From: Ensifer sp. IC3342
GTDB taxonomy: Bacteria; Pseudomonadota; Alphaproteobacteria; Rhizobiales; Rhizobiaceae
Reading direction: 5' to 3'
NCBI RefSeq assembly: GCF_020193655.1
Contig: NZ_JADYVE010000023.1
Coordinates: forward strand, 1 to 52,764
DNA length: 52,764 bases
Program-made: the position numbers and the translations under genes
The notes under the pieces: model-generated
Databases searched by the model: none
Seen by the model: only the letters and a program-made list of their open reading frames with translations
What the model was told of the DNA's origin: nothing
Shown: one piece after another, positions 1 to 9,133 of the stretch
How the letters are laid out: every line of letters starts with the position of its first letter
How positions within the stretch are numbered: position 1 is the first letter of the stretch

Positions 1-185
1 GGCTGCCGCAACTCGGCGCGCGCGCGGCCTATTTCAAGCAGGCAATCCACGCAAAGCTGATCGAGCATCGCGAGCATATCGAAAAATACGGCGACGACAT
101 GCCTCAGATCAGCGGATGGAAGTGGGGTCCGAAGGGTGAAGCCGGCAAATCTCAGGGCACGTCTACTGAAGGGGACAATGTTTAA
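1..185 (+). CDS. xfp: Phosphoketolase, C-terminal end (partial)
   Basis: This is the 3' end of a gene that begins left of the window; reading frame 3 gives 60 codons and a TAA stop. The visible tail (LGARAAYFKQAIHAK, then EKYGDDMPQISGWKWG) matches the end of xylulose-5-phosphate/fructose-6-phosphate phosphoketolases. These thiamine-diphosphate enzymes split the sugar phosphate into acetyl phosphate and a shorter sugar phosphate. No catalytic residue lies in the visible part. The acetyl phosphate produced is the substrate of the acetate kinase encoded further along, which supports the assignment. The last 15 residues, after GWKWG, are low-complexity and typical of a variable tail. Confidence 0.85.
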   Translation, partial: LPQLGARAAYFKQAIHAKLIEHREHIEKYGDDMPQISGWKWGPKGEAGKSQGTSTEGDNV

Positions 186-286
186 GGACAACTCGTGTTG
201 GAAACTCGAGAGTTCCAATACGAGGTGCCCAAACAAATGGACATCGGATACGACCGCATTGTCCTCCGCCCGACGGAGCAGAAGCC

Positions 287-1606
287 ATGCCCGAGATGCT
301 CTCAACCGACGCCGATCTCCATGGGCAGCCGACCGATGAAGACCTGGGGCGGCTGCAGTTCACGACCTTGCTGTATTACCTGCAGGTTACAAATCCGGAC
401 AACGGCCTGGTTCGTGACAAAACGGCACCGAACGCTCCGGCAAGCATTGCCGCGATCGGCATGGCGCTGGCGACAATTCCCGTTATCGTGGAACGCGGCG
501 TCATCATTCGCGAATTCGCGGCGAAGATCACCCGCAAGCGATTGCGATTCCTGATGGAACTTCCACAGGGGCCAGAGCCGGACGCCTCTGGCTATAAGGG
601 TTTCTTCTACCATTTCCTCGACATCGAAACAGGCCGTCGCGTTTGGAAATGTGAGTTGTCGACCATCGATTCGGCTTTCCTCTTCGCAGGCGCACTGACC
701 GTTGCCACCTATTTCGACCAGGACACGGCCGACGAAGCGGAGATTCGGCAACTTGCCACGGCGCTTTACCAGCGCGCCGATTGGAACTGGGCTCGCGATC
801 ACGGCCCCACCCTCACCCACGGCTGGCGGCCGGAAAGGGGGTTCATTCCTTACCGATGGCGCGGATATGACGAGGGACTGCTTCTCTATATCCTCGGCTT
901 GGGTTCGCCGACCCATCCCTTGCCCGCAGAATCCTACACCGCCTATACGGAAAGCTACGAGTGGAGGAATATCTTCGGCCGCGAGCTGCTCTATTCGGGC
1001 CCCCTCTTTACGCACCAGCTTTCCCATATGTGGGTTGATTTTCGGGGAATCCGCGACGCCTTCATGCGCGAGCATGACAGCGACTACTTCCAGAACAGCC
1101 GGCAAGCGAGTTTCGTGCAGCAGGAATACGCCATTCGCAATCCGATGAATTTCGCCGGTTACGGGGAACATTGTTGGGGGTTCACGGCGAGCGACGGGCC
1201 TGGTTGGGTCACACGAGTGGTCAATGGCGCCAAGCGGGAGTTCTTCGATTACATCGCCCGCGGGGCTCCATTCGGACCTGACGACGGGACGGTTTCACCA
1301 TGGGTTGTCATCGCTTCGCTGCCATTCGCGCCTGAAATCGTCATTCCGACAGCCCGCAACTTTGCCCGAATGAACCTGGGCATGACGCGACTGTACGGGT
1401 TCAAACCGTCGTTCAATCAGTCATTTGTGGTGGAAGACAGTCCCACCGGATGGTGGGTAAGTCCGTACCACTTTGGCATCGATCAAGGCCCGGTTGTGCT
1501 AATGGTTGAAAACTACCGGACGGGCTTGCTCTGGGACATTATGCGCCGATGCGGACCCATTGTGACGGGGCTGCGCAAGGCCGGGTTCACCGGGGGCTGG
1601 CTGTGA
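287..1606 (+). CDS. Glucoamylase-family protein (PF10091-like)
   Basis: The 439-residue protein resembles the glycoamylase-like domain found alone or at the C-terminus of cyclic beta-glucan synthases (NdvB/ChvB type). Family-like stretches are NPDNGLVRDKT near residue 37, STIDSAFLFAGAL near 125, GWRPERGFIPYRWRGYDEG near 180, and YGEHCWGFTASDGP near 290. No signal peptide is evident, so it is probably cytoplasmic. It likely handles alpha- or beta-glucan chains, but the substrate cannot be read from sequence. It follows the phosphoketolase gene by about 100 bp on the same strand and may be co-transcribed. The ATG at 287 is the first in frame with similarity beginning soon after; no strong ribosome site is seen. 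Confidence 0.8.
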   Translation: MPEMLSTDADLHGQPTDEDLGRLQFTTLLYYLQVTNPDNGLVRDKTAPNAPASIAAIGMALATIPVIVERGVIIREFAAKITRKRLRFLMELPQGPEPDASGYKGFFYHFLDIETGRRVWKCELSTIDSAFLFAGALTVATYFDQDTADEAEIRQLATALYQRADWNWARDHGPTLTHGWRPERGFIPYRWRGYDEGLLLYILGLGSPTHPLPAESYTAYTESYEWRNIFGRELLYSGPLFTHQLSHMWVDFRGIRDAFMREHDSDYFQNSRQASFVQQEYAIRNPMNFAGYGEHCWGFTASDGPGWVTRVVNGAKREFFDYIARGAPFGPDDGTVSPWVVIASLPFAPEIVIPTARNFARMNLGMTRLYGFKPSFNQSFVVEDSPTGWWVSPYHFGIDQGPVVLMVENYRTGLLWDIMRRCGPIVTGLRKAGFTGGWL

Positions 1607-1698
1607 CACGCATGCTCACGGAAGGGGCGGAAGGCGTTCTGCCGGTCGAGAAACCTCTACGCGCACGCCTGCCTGTCCACGAACTGCTCGGGCGCTAC

Positions 1699-1740
1699 TG
1701 CCGCCTTTTGCGTCTCGGATAACACGCGCGGCGCTGTAGG
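1699..1740 (+). repeat. Rhizobial palindromic repeat, short copy
   Basis: This 42-base stretch carries the terminal palindromic half of the repeat seen in fuller form at 40491-40586: a GCGTCT..GATAA..ACGCGCGGCGCTGTAG core. Only this end is present, so it is a partial or decayed copy, lying between the glucoamylase gene and the SbmA-like fragment. Confidence 0.6.
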
Positions 1741-1774
1741 ACACGGACTGCTTAAACCTTCGAAAGCGACCGAC

Positions 1775-2089
1775 ATGGAACAGCAGCAAATTCCGCTCAG
1801 GGTAACCGCAGTTCGCTTTGTGCGCACCGTCAGAATTTTTGTGAGCTCCGATGTCGGGCTTAAAGCAAAGCCCTTGTTTGGCGCACTGATGGCACTGCTG
1901 TGCGGGTTGAGCGCCCTTAACGTCGTAAACAACTACGTCGGCCGAAACTTCATGACCGCGATCGCTGGGCGCCAGATGCCTGAGTTCATAAGACAGGCGA
2001 TTTTCTACATCGCCGTCTTCGCTGTTCTGACAGTCGTCGGTGCCTTCGCCCGATTTGCCGAAGAACGACTGGCGCTGCTTTGGCGCGAT
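1775..2089 (+). pseudogene. SbmA/YddA-like ABC transporter, N-terminal fragment
   Basis: The first about 105 codons resemble the start of the SbmA/BacA/YddA-like ABC transporters (fused permease-ATPase). There is a hydrophobic segment followed by VVNNYVGRNFMTAI, EFIRQAIFYIAVFAVLTVV and FAEERLALLWRD. After LLWRD the similarity stops abruptly; the frame then runs into the antisense of a lactate dehydrogenase fragment. A full protein would be near 550-600 residues with an ATPase domain, so this is a dead 5' fragment left by a deletion. A decayed intergenic repeat lies just upstream. Confidence 0.75.
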
Positions 2090-2460
2090 TTGGGTCATGA
2101 TGTCGACCGGATTGGATGCGACGAGCAGAATTGCATTGGGGCAAAAGCGAATGATCTCGCCGACCACGGTGCGGAAGACAGCGGCGTTGCGGCCCAGCAG
2201 GTCGGTCCGCGTCTCGCCGGGTCGCTGGGCGACCCCGCGGGCGATGATGACGACACCGGCATCTCGGAGGAGGTCGCAGTCTCCGTGGGTGATCGACGTC
2301 GCCGACGCAAATGGCATCGCATGTGCGATATCAAGGGCATGTGCCTCGGCGAGAGCTGGATCGAGATCAACCATCAGAATCTCGCTTGCCACGCCTCGCA
2401 GGCCTAGAGCGTAGGCAGTCGCACTGCCACCATGCCGGTTCCGACAATACCGACTTTCAT
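2084..2460 (-). pseudogene. L-lactate/malate dehydrogenase, truncated and frameshifted
   Basis: On the minus strand an ATG at 2460, preceded by an AGGAGG site, opens MKVGIVGTGMV, the dinucleotide-binding start of the LDH/MDH family. One base then appears to be missing (about 2429). After the shift the family sequence continues: SATAYALGLRGVASEILMVD, DIAHAMPFA, GVAQRPGETRTDLL, ASNPVDIMTQIA. It ends at about 2085, inside the N-terminal NAD domain, where it abuts the SbmA-like fragment. The catalytic His and substrate Arg regions are gone. The gene is therefore dead twice over, by frameshift and by loss of the C-terminal half. Confidence 0.85.
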
Positions 2461-2752
2461 CCCACGTCCCTCCTTTGGATGGAGACCAGACGTCTATCTT
2501 AGCTGCCCCTTCGATCAGACCCCAGTCATCGATGTCAGGGGCCTGCTCTATGCATGCGTTCCGCCACGACGCGGCGAGGGCTCTTGGCCAGCGGAATTTC
2601 AACCTCGCTGCCACGAGAGCCACCTGCGAGGACTGGTTGGGCCAAAAGAAGCGTACGCAGCCCGCCGAGTGCCTGAGTTGTCTAAGCGTTGCCGGAGAGC
2701 TATTTTGTGGAAGACAAGGCTGTGGCCCTATTCTACTTGGGAGTGGCGCGGG

Positions 2753-3421
2753 ATGCTGGTCAGAGACGTGATGAAGATCAGAGTTATCAAGGTCTCGCCG
2801 GACAACAGCATCAAGCAGGCCGCAGAAGTGATGCTCGCCAATCATATCAGTGGTGTCCCGGTCATCGACGATGAAGGACAACTCGTTGGCCTCATCACCG
2901 AGGGTGACCTGTTGCGAAGGACCGAGTTAGGGCATCGAGCCATCGCGACACTCGTCGACGAGTCCTTATCTCCGGAGGAGAGGGCCAACCTATACATCAA
3001 GAGCAACTCGTGGAAAGTCGCCGATGTGATGAGCCGTAATCCGGTGTCTGTCGACGAGGACACGTCCTTGGCGCGCGTCGCTTACCTGATGGAAGAGCAC
3101 GGCATCAAGCGCCTTCCGGTGATGAGAGCTGGTGCCGTGGTCGGCATTGTGAGCCGCGCGGATCTTCTCGAGGCGATCATCTCCGCCAAGCCAGATGGAA
3201 CGGCGCCCGGTGACGAAGCCATCCGACGCAGCATCATGATCCGCCTAAGCGAGAACACCGGTCTCGAAGGGCAGGATGTAACGGTGACGGTAGCAAGCGG
3301 CGTGGTACATTTGTGGGGGAATGTCTCGACGGAGGAGTGCAGGAAGGCGGCGCGCGTTGCAGCCGAAAGCGTCCGCGGCGTCGTTGGCGTCGTGGATCAT
3401 TTTCCAAAGCACGAGTCGTAG
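2753..3421 (+). CDS. Two CBS domains plus BON domain protein
   Basis: From the ATG at 2753 this encodes 222 residues. The first CBS domain (VRDVMKIRVIKVSPDNSIKQA, ISGVPVIDDEGQLVGLITEGDLL) covers about residues 1-65. The second (VADVMSRNPVSVDEDTSLA, HGIKRLPVMRAGAVVGIVSRADLL) covers about 90-145. A BON domain (VTVTVASGVVHLWGNVSTE) fills about 155-218. CBS pairs usually bind adenine nucleotides; BON domains often bind membranes or lipids. The open frame extends upstream to 2432, but that part overlaps the LDH remnant's start and shows no domain, so the start at VRDVM is preferred. Such proteins often sit in rhizobial low-oxygen stress clusters. The 292 bases upstream to the LDH start hold no other recognisable feature. 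Confidence 0.85.
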   Translation: MLVRDVMKIRVIKVSPDNSIKQAAEVMLANHISGVPVIDDEGQLVGLITEGDLLRRTELGHRAIATLVDESLSPEERANLYIKSNSWKVADVMSRNPVSVDEDTSLARVAYLMEEHGIKRLPVMRAGAVVGIVSRADLLEAIISAKPDGTAPGDEAIRRSIMIRLSENTGLEGQDVTVTVASGVVHLWGNVSTEECRKAARVAAESVRGVVGVVDHFPKHES

Positions 3422-3604
3422 AGGACCGAAGGGCGGTCACGGATCTCACCGGATCCGCCCACTTGCCCTTTCCCAGACGGCTGTGGGCGGGGCGCTGCTT
3501 TCCTGACGAGCGCGCCACCATCTTCGTGATACCGAAAGCAATTCCAACCATTTGAGGCCGCCGGGACCAGAGGTCCCGCTACAGACGGTTAAGGGAGCAT
3601 CCCC

Positions 3605-6115
3605 ATGAGTAGCGAGAAGGAAGCGGCCGGGCCGCAAAGCTCCAACTCTCCCACCTCGCACGAGTTGCCCACACACTATGGCTGCGGGCCGATCAAATTC
3701 AGGGGAAGCCACGACGGGCTCTATGAGCGTCATTTGCTCTTCGACAACGTTATCGCCCCCGAGGACGCAGGCAGCCGCGAGCGTTACGAGGCGATTGCCC
3801 GATCGGTCAGAGATGTACTCTCGCAGCGCTGGCAACACACGGAGCACATCTATGGCAGGGAGAACCCCAAGCGGGTCTATTATCTGTCCATGGAGTTCCT
3901 GATCGGGCGATCTCTCAGCAACAACATTCTCAATCTCGGTCTCGCCCCCCTCGCCAGGCGGCTGTTCGATCAGGAGCATATAGACGAATTGGCCATCCTC
4001 GCGGAGGAGCCCGACGCCGGTCTGGGCAACGGCGGGCTTGGCCGGCTCGCGGCCTGTTTCCTGGACTCGATGGCGACCATGCAACTGCCGGCGATGGGCT
4101 ACGGGCTGCGCTATGAGTATGGGATTTTCAAGCAGACGATTGTCGATGGCTGGCAGCGCGAGCAGCCGGACAACTGGTTGCGCCGGCCCGATCCCTGGGA
4201 GGTCGCCCGGCCGCAGGATGCGGTGGAGATCAGGCTTGGCTGCTCCTTCGAGGTTCGCGGCGGGAATTTGCGGGCGTCTGTCGGTATGCCGTCCCACCTG
4301 CTCGGCATACCGTACGACCGGCCGATCGTGGGTTTTGGCGGCAGCACTATTAACACGCTGCGGCTTTGGGCCGCCGCAACGCCGGAAAGCTTCGACTTCC
4401 AGGCCTTCAGCGCCGGTGAGTTCGTCAGCGCGCTGGCGCAGAAGCTGACGGCCGAGACCGTCACGCGGGTCCTTTACCCCGACGATTCGACCAGCATGGG
4501 ACAGGGCCTGCGTTTCGTTCAGGAATATTTCCTGGTTGCATGTTCGCTGGCCGACCTCATCCGGCGCTTTCGCTTGAATAACTCCGATTGGCATCTGCTG
4601 CCCGACAAGGTCGCTATCCAACTCAACGACACGCATCCGAGCCTCGCGGTTGCGGAGCTGATGCGTATCTTGCTCGATGAGGCGGACCTAGGCTGGGATG
4701 ATGCCTGGGATCTCACGCGGCGTTGTCTCGCCTACACCAACCACACGCTTCTGCCCGAAGCGCTGGAGAAATGGCCGCTGCGCTGGTTTGAATTGATGCT
4801 GCCGCGCCACCTAGAGATCATTCTCGAGATCGACCGGCGGCTACGGGACGAGATCGTCGCCCGTTTTCCCGGGGACCAGGGGCGCGTCGACCGGGCGAGC
4901 CTGATCGAGCCGGGTGGCGAGCGCCTCGTTCGCATGGCCAATCTTGCCATTGTCGGCTCGCACAGCACCAACGGGGTTGCCGAGATCCATTCGAGGCTGC
5001 TGCGCGAAACGACCGTCAAAGACCTCGCGGAGATATTCCCCGGCCGGTTCAACAACAAGACGAATGGCGTGACGCCCCGACGTTGGCTGCTGATGTCGAA
5101 TCCTGACCTTGCCCGCTGCATAAGCGAATGCATCGGCGATGGATGGATCACAAATCTTGCGGAACTCGAAAAGATGAAGCCGCTCGTCGACGACAGCGGT
5201 TTTCTCGATGCTGCGCGCGAGGCCAAGCGGATGGCGAAGCGCAGCTTTGCCGAATGGCTGAGAGCAAGCGCCGGGATTATTGTCGATCCCGAGGCGATCT
5301 TCGACAGCCAGGTCAAACGCATACATGAATACAAGCGGCAATTACTGAACGCGCTGAGGATCGTGGCGTTCTACAACCGCATCCGTGAAGATCCCGGCGT
5401 CGATATAGCGCCACGCACCTTCTTCTTCTCGGGAAAGGCGGCGCCCGCCTACCATGTTGCGAAGATCATTATCAAATTCCTCAACAATCTCGCCGCCACG
5501 ATAGACGCCGACCCCGTGGTGCGCGGGCGTCTCAAGGTCGTCTTCCTGCCGGATTACTGCGTATCGCTGGCGGAGCGTCTCATCCCCGCCAGCGACGTCT
5601 CCAACCAGATTTCGACAGCTGGATATGAAGCGAGTGGCACCAGCAACATGAAGTTCATGATGAATGGCGCACTGACGATCGGTACCCGCGATGGAGCGAC
5701 GATCGAAATGGCCGAGGCGGCGGGCGAGGAGAATTTCTTCCTGTTCGGGCTGACGGCGGACGAGGTCGCGGGGAGCCGCGGCTGGTACAATCCGCGTTGG
5801 CACTACGACAACGAACCCGAAACCCGCGCGGTGCTGGACCTGATCCTGTCCGGGCATTTTTGCCGTTATGATCCCGATGTCGTCGATGCGCTCCGCAATG
5901 TCCTTCTGACGAGGGGCGACGTCTTCAGGCATTTGGCGGACCTCACCTCGTATCTGGAAGCGGACCAGCGGCTGCAGTCGCTCTATGGCGATCCTCGAGC
6001 ATGGACCCGGAAAGCGCTGCTCAATGTCGCGAATTCGGGAAGGTTCTCAAGCGACCGCACGATCGCCGAATATGCGGCCGAAATCTGGGACGCGAGACCT
6101 TGCCCCATACCTTGA
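3605..6115 (+). CDS. glgP: Glycogen/maltodextrin phosphorylase
   Basis: The 836-residue protein is a full-length glucan phosphorylase. It releases glucose-1-phosphate from alpha-1,4-glucans using phosphate and pyridoxal phosphate. Diagnostic stretches are VYYLSMEFLIGRSL (about residues 97-110), the GLGNGGLGRLAACFLDS motif (near 140), VAIQLNDTHPSLAV (near 340), VKRIHEYKRQLLN (near 568), and the PLP site EASGTSNMKFMMNGALTIGT with the Schiff-base lysine at about 683. Length matches the family. The ATG at 3605 has a GGGAG site just upstream (TTAAGGGAGCATCCCC). It could feed glucose phosphate toward the phosphoketolase encoded at the left edge. No terminator is obvious downstream. Confidence 0.95.
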   Translation: MSSEKEAAGPQSSNSPTSHELPTHYGCGPIKFRGSHDGLYERHLLFDNVIAPEDAGSRERYEAIARSVRDVLSQRWQHTEHIYGRENPKRVYYLSMEFLIGRSLSNNILNLGLAPLARRLFDQEHIDELAILAEEPDAGLGNGGLGRLAACFLDSMATMQLPAMGYGLRYEYGIFKQTIVDGWQREQPDNWLRRPDPWEVARPQDAVEIRLGCSFEVRGGNLRASVGMPSHLLGIPYDRPIVGFGGSTINTLRLWAAATPESFDFQAFSAGEFVSALAQKLTAETVTRVLYPDDSTSMGQGLRFVQEYFLVACSLADLIRRFRLNNSDWHLLPDKVAIQLNDTHPSLAVAELMRILLDEADLGWDDAWDLTRRCLAYTNHTLLPEALEKWPLRWFELMLPRHLEIILEIDRRLRDEIVARFPGDQGRVDRASLIEPGGERLVRMANLAIVGSHSTNGVAEIHSRLLRETTVKDLAEIFPGRFNNKTNGVTPRRWLLMSNPDLARCISECIGDGWITNLAELEKMKPLVDDSGFLDAAREAKRMAKRSFAEWLRASAGIIVDPEAIFDSQVKRIHEYKRQLLNALRIVAFYNRIREDPGVDIAPRTFFFSGKAAPAYHVAKIIIKFLNNLAATIDADPVVRGRLKVVFLPDYCVSLAERLIPASDVSNQISTAGYEASGTSNMKFMMNGALTIGTRDGATIEMAEAAGEENFFLFGLTADEVAGSRGWYNPRWHYDNEPETRAVLDLILSGHFCRYDPDVVDALRNVLLTRGDVFRHLADLTSYLEADQRLQSLYGDPRAWTRKALLNVANSGRFSSDRTIAEYAAEIWDARPCPIP

Positions 6116-6400
6116 CTTCACTACACGGTGCTGTCGCGTGGCAGTTACCGATCCCGTCATCCGGCGATCCAGTCCAGCGCTGCGGCAAATTTGCACGGCA
6201 ACCGCTCGGTGTGTCGAGGTGAAATTGCAGTCTGCCGTGGGTTTGCGTCCGCGGGTGGCGTTGTCAGCAGCCGGCCCAAGTAAAGGACGGAGAAAATTCG
6301 CGTATCCCAGCGGAACTTTTGCCATCCGGCCCGATTTGACAATTGTTTCACGGATGGAGCGGATTATTGGCACATTGATGTAAGTAGGGCTGTCAAAGGC
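6116..6400. other. Intergenic, no gene recognised
   Basis: This 285-base gap between glycogen phosphorylase and the rlpA remnant carries no coding region with recognisable similarity, no strong hairpin with a T-tract and no regulator site that I can support. Confidence 0.5.
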
Positions 6401-7190
6401 GTGCGATGGCTGGTGATCACGATGGTCTGCGCCTGCTGTGCTACCTGTACAACCACGCAAGCGCCGAACAAGCACCGCAGTAAAGGACATATTTCTGAAA
6501 AGGTATACGGGGTGAAGTCGAGCCCGCGGGCCGCCCACCGCAAGAATATTCGCAGGGGCGGTGGCCGCTATGTTGTCGGCAAGCCCTATGTGATGAAAGG
6601 CAAGCGCTACTATCCGAAGGAAGACCCGAACTACGACAAGAAGGGAGTCGCTTCCTGGTACGGCTCGGCGTTTCATGGGCGTCTGACCGCAAACGGCGAA
6701 GTTTACGACTCGCATCACCTTTCCGCCGCGCATCCGACCCTTCCCTTGCCCAGCTATGTGCGGGTGACCAATCTTGAAAACGGTTCTTCGCTCATCGTGC
6801 GCGTCAACGATCGCGGTCCCTATCATAAGGGTCGCATCTCGACGTTTCCAGCAAGGCAGCAGACATGCTGGACCTGAAGCATCATGGAGCGGCCTCCGTT
6901 CGGGTGCAGTATGTGGGCCGCGCCCGCTTGGACGGACAGGATACGCCCTATCTCATGACCTCCTACGTCAGATCGCAACCGGCGTGACGGTGGCCTCGAG
7001 TCAGTCGACGGGCGCTCATTTGCGGAGCGACAGTCAGTCCCTCTGGTCGACGCAGACGAGCTTTGCCGACAATACGCCGAGCGCCTCCTACCAGACAGGG
7101 ACCAACGCCGCGGCTGCGTTCCGGACATTCGAGCAACTCGTGAGGTTGCCTGAGATCGGCCCCATTACCTCTGAGCGGCCGTCCGAATAC
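6401..7190 (+). pseudogene. rlpA: rlpA-like septal lytic transglycosylase, two frameshifts
   Basis: The 5' frame encodes a lipoprotein-like N-terminus (CACCATCTTT) and the RlpA double-psi barrel: GVASWYGSAFHGRLTANGEVYD, TAAHPTLPLP-like, then LIVRVNDRGPYHKGRI. One base seems lost near 6837; the family sequence resumes in the -1 frame (DVSSKAADMLDLKHHGAASVRVQYVGRARLDG). It hits a stop at 6985, but similarity continues once more in a third frame (TGVTVASSQSTGAHLRSDSQ) to about 7190. Frames 2, then 1, then 0 fit two single-base deletions. RlpA cleaves peptidoglycan glycan strands lacking stem peptides; this copy should be inactive unless the deletions are sequencing errors. The 3' boundary is approximate. 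Confidence 0.8.
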
Positions 7191-7264
7191 ACTCCATCGA
7201 TGTCAGGGAAAGCCAAGATCGCGTCACCGGGTCACGAGGGTTTCATGCTTGACGGTGAGGTTCG

Positions 7265-7490
7265 CCGTCGCATCGGCACGATAACGGGCAGGGATCCGGT
7301 GGAGGCCTTGGCCGATGGCCGGGGCGGCGATGCAAAGGTCCGCGACGTGATGCGAGCTGATGTTAAATACTGCGTGGAAGAGGATAGTGATGACGGTGTG
7401 CGCGACACGTGCGAGGTTCAAGTTTTTCCACTGCCGGGTGTCAATCGCAATAAGCGTCTGACCGGCGTGATCTCCATAAGGCGACGGCGC
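7265..7490 (+). pseudogene. CBS-domain protein remnant
   Basis: In the same frame as the last rlpA piece, a decayed CBS sequence appears: ITGRDPVEALADGRG followed by DAKVRDVMRADVKYCVEEDSDD and PLPGVNRNKRLTGVISI. These line up with the end of a first CBS domain and most of a second in stand-alone CBS proteins (usual form TDRDI..VRDVM..RRLPV..KRLVGIIS). Key positions are altered, flanking parts are missing and there is no start. It is best read as the remains of a second CBS gene joined to the rlpA remnant by deletion. Confidence 0.6.
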
Positions 7491-7575
7491 TCTTGCCTAA
7501 GCGGCTACCGCTGGCGAGGGACAACAGTCATTCTCACCTAGAGTCCGCAAAGGAGCATGCGGTCATGTAAGAACT

Positions 7576-7687
7576 AGCGCGGGATGAGGAAAAGTGTGTG
7601 CGGTTTTCCGCCCGCATCCCGCGCTAACTACTTGGAATCGATCACGCTTATGATTTCAGGTCGATCCGGCCTAAAATCATCGTGATC
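7576..7687. repeat. Two adjacent large palindromes (rhizobial intergenic element)
   Basis: The first palindrome, 7576-7625, has perfect 11-base outer arms (AGCGCGGGATG / CATCCCGCGCT) and inner arms GGAAAA / TTTTCC. The second, 7640-7687, pairs GATCACG with CGTGATC, and inside these ATGATTTCAGGTCG pairs, with two mismatches, with CGGCCTAAAATCAT. Such paired palindromes are typical of mosaic intergenic repeats in Sinorhizobium-like genomes. Transcribed, the unit would form two strong hairpins. Only one copy occurs in this window, so repeat status rests on recall of the family. Confidence 0.65.
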
Positions 7688-7784
7688 TTGCGTCTCGATC
7701 GTCCGCGAAGATACCCGATTGCGAACACCACGCTGATCCGGGCCGACTTCAAGGCAGCGCAGAGAAACACAACGACGATCAGAT

Positions 7785-8045
7785 AAAAGTATGCTGACAT
7801 CATCGTGGTGCTTGGGATGGCCGCCAGCGGCATCGGGACGATGATCCTGAGCGGCGCGGCCCCCGCGGTCTTTGGCCCGCCCGGCGCGGTGCTGCCGAAC
7901 TTCACCGACTATCCCCCCGCGCGTGCCGCATGGCTTCGGCGGCCGGCTGCTTGTCGGGCTGCTGATGTTCCACGCCGGAGCAACCCTTTACCATTATTTT
8001 ATACGGGGTGACGCGCTGCTACGCCGGATGTGGTACAGGGGCTGA
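7785..8045 (+). pseudogene. Cytochrome b561-like C-terminal fragment
   Basis: The frame with IIVVLGMAASGIGTMILSGAAPAVFG and VLPNFTDYPP, followed after a one-base shift (about 7917) by RVPHGFGGRLLVGLLMFHAGATLYHYFIRGDALLRRMW and a stop at 8043-8045, matches the last two membrane helices of bacterial cytochrome b561. The HAGATLYHYF histidines would be heme ligands in an intact protein. The N-terminal helices are missing and the frame is broken. The 5' boundary is approximate; the sequence just before it belongs to the palindromic element region. Confidence 0.7.
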
Positions 8046-8216
8046 GCAAAGCCGCACGAAGCTTGTTACCGACTTGCCCCTCAGGATCGAACAAAGGGGC
8101 CATTCGGCCCTTCTCGACCTTTCAGACGACGTATATAGCGCTCTTGCGCGACGCTGCCCCCGAAGAGCACACGCCTCCACATCAGCCCGGATGCGCGGCC
8201 GCCAATATTGGGCGCG

Positions 8217-8527
8217 CGATCGACCGCGGCTCGCGGTATGCCGCCGAGCTCTACCGCGAGACACTGTCCGCCAACGGCCTGATCGGTTCGATGGGTCGCC
8301 GGGGCAACCCCTACGACAACGCCAAGGCCGAGAGCTTCATGAAAACGCTGAAGGTCAAGGCGGTCTATCCGATGGCCTTCGAAACCTTGGAGGACATCAC
8401 CGAACACCTTCCCCACTTCATCGAGGAGGTCTACAACAAACGCCGGCTCCATTCAGCGTTCGGCTACTTAAGCCCGCAACAGTTCGAGGATCAACACATC
8501 CGGCGGACTGGCAAATCAGCAGCCTGA
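8217..8527 (+). mobile_element. IS3-family transposase C-terminal remnant
   Basis: About 103 codons encode the end of an IS3-group OrfB integrase-type transposase: DRGSRYAAELYRE, GLIGSMGRRGNPYDNAKAES with the final catalytic Glu, then FIEEVYNKRRLHSAFGYLSP. The first Asp of the DDE triad and the N-terminal half are absent, and no inverted ends were found. It is a dead insertion-sequence scar next to the b561 fragment. The 170 bases between the two hold nothing recognisable. Confidence 0.85.
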
Positions 8528-8596
8528 TCCTTGTCCACCCCAAGGGGCGCACTCCATATCGGCATCCAATATAGACCCCGCTCTACGCAATGCGTA

Positions 8597-9027
8597 TCAG
8601 CACTTGGCCTGCCCGGCGCTGGCCGGGGTTGCAGTGGGCGGGCCAAGTGCGGGTGATGGCGGAATCCGGCTTTGGCCTTGCGCGCGGTTCTTGAAGCGCC
8701 AGGATTCGTTTCCGGTTTCGACAATTTCGCAGTGATGTGTCAGCCGGTCGAGAAGAGCGGTGGTCATCTTGGCGTCGCCGAAGACGCTCGGCCATTCATC
8801 GAAGGCGAGGTTCGTGGTGACGATGACCGAGGTGCGCTTGTAGAGCCTGCTGATCAGATGGAACAGGAGCTGGCCTCCGGCCTGGGCGAAGGGGAGATAG
8901 CCGAGCTCGTCGAGGATGATGAAGTCGAGGCGGTTCAAGCAATCGGCGAGCGGCCCCTGCTTGCCTGCGCGGGCTTCGGTTTCGAGCCGGTTGACGAGGT
9001 CGACGACGTTGAAGAAGCGGCCGCGCG
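8597..9027 (-). mobile_element. istB: IS21-family IstB helper ATPase remnant
   Basis: On the minus strand the frame reads RGRFFNVVDLVNRLETEARAG, then RLDFIILDELGYLPFAQ (Walker B), LLFHLISRLYKRTSVIVTTN, then DAKMTTALLDRLTHHCEIVETG and a stop at 8597. This is the C-terminal two-thirds of IstB, the ATPase partner of IS21 transposases. The Walker A region and IstA are missing. Between 9028 and 9130 a short minus-strand open stretch (FELAGVANGFPPADVKRPF) continues in another frame; I do not recognise it. Confidence 0.85.
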
Positions 9028-9133
9028 AACCGCCTTCCGGAGGAGCTGACGGACGATGTTGATGAAGGGCCGCTTTACGTCGGCAGGCGGGAAGCCATTG
9101 GCGACGCCGGCCAATTCGAAACGTCGTAGGCAG

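Noticed and set aside
195..215. Near-palindrome TTGGAA..CTCGAG..TTCCAA after the phosphoketolase gene
   Set aside because: The arms are imperfect and no T-tract follows, so neither a terminator nor an operator can be supported.
2432..2752. N-terminal extension of the CBS-BON protein
   Set aside because: The extension overlaps the lactate dehydrogenase start region and contains no domain-like sequence; the CBS domain starts right at 2753.
7648..7905. 85-codon hydrophobic open frame on the minus strand
   Set aside because: It overlaps the palindromic repeat and the cytochrome b561 remnant on the other strand and has no recognisable family.
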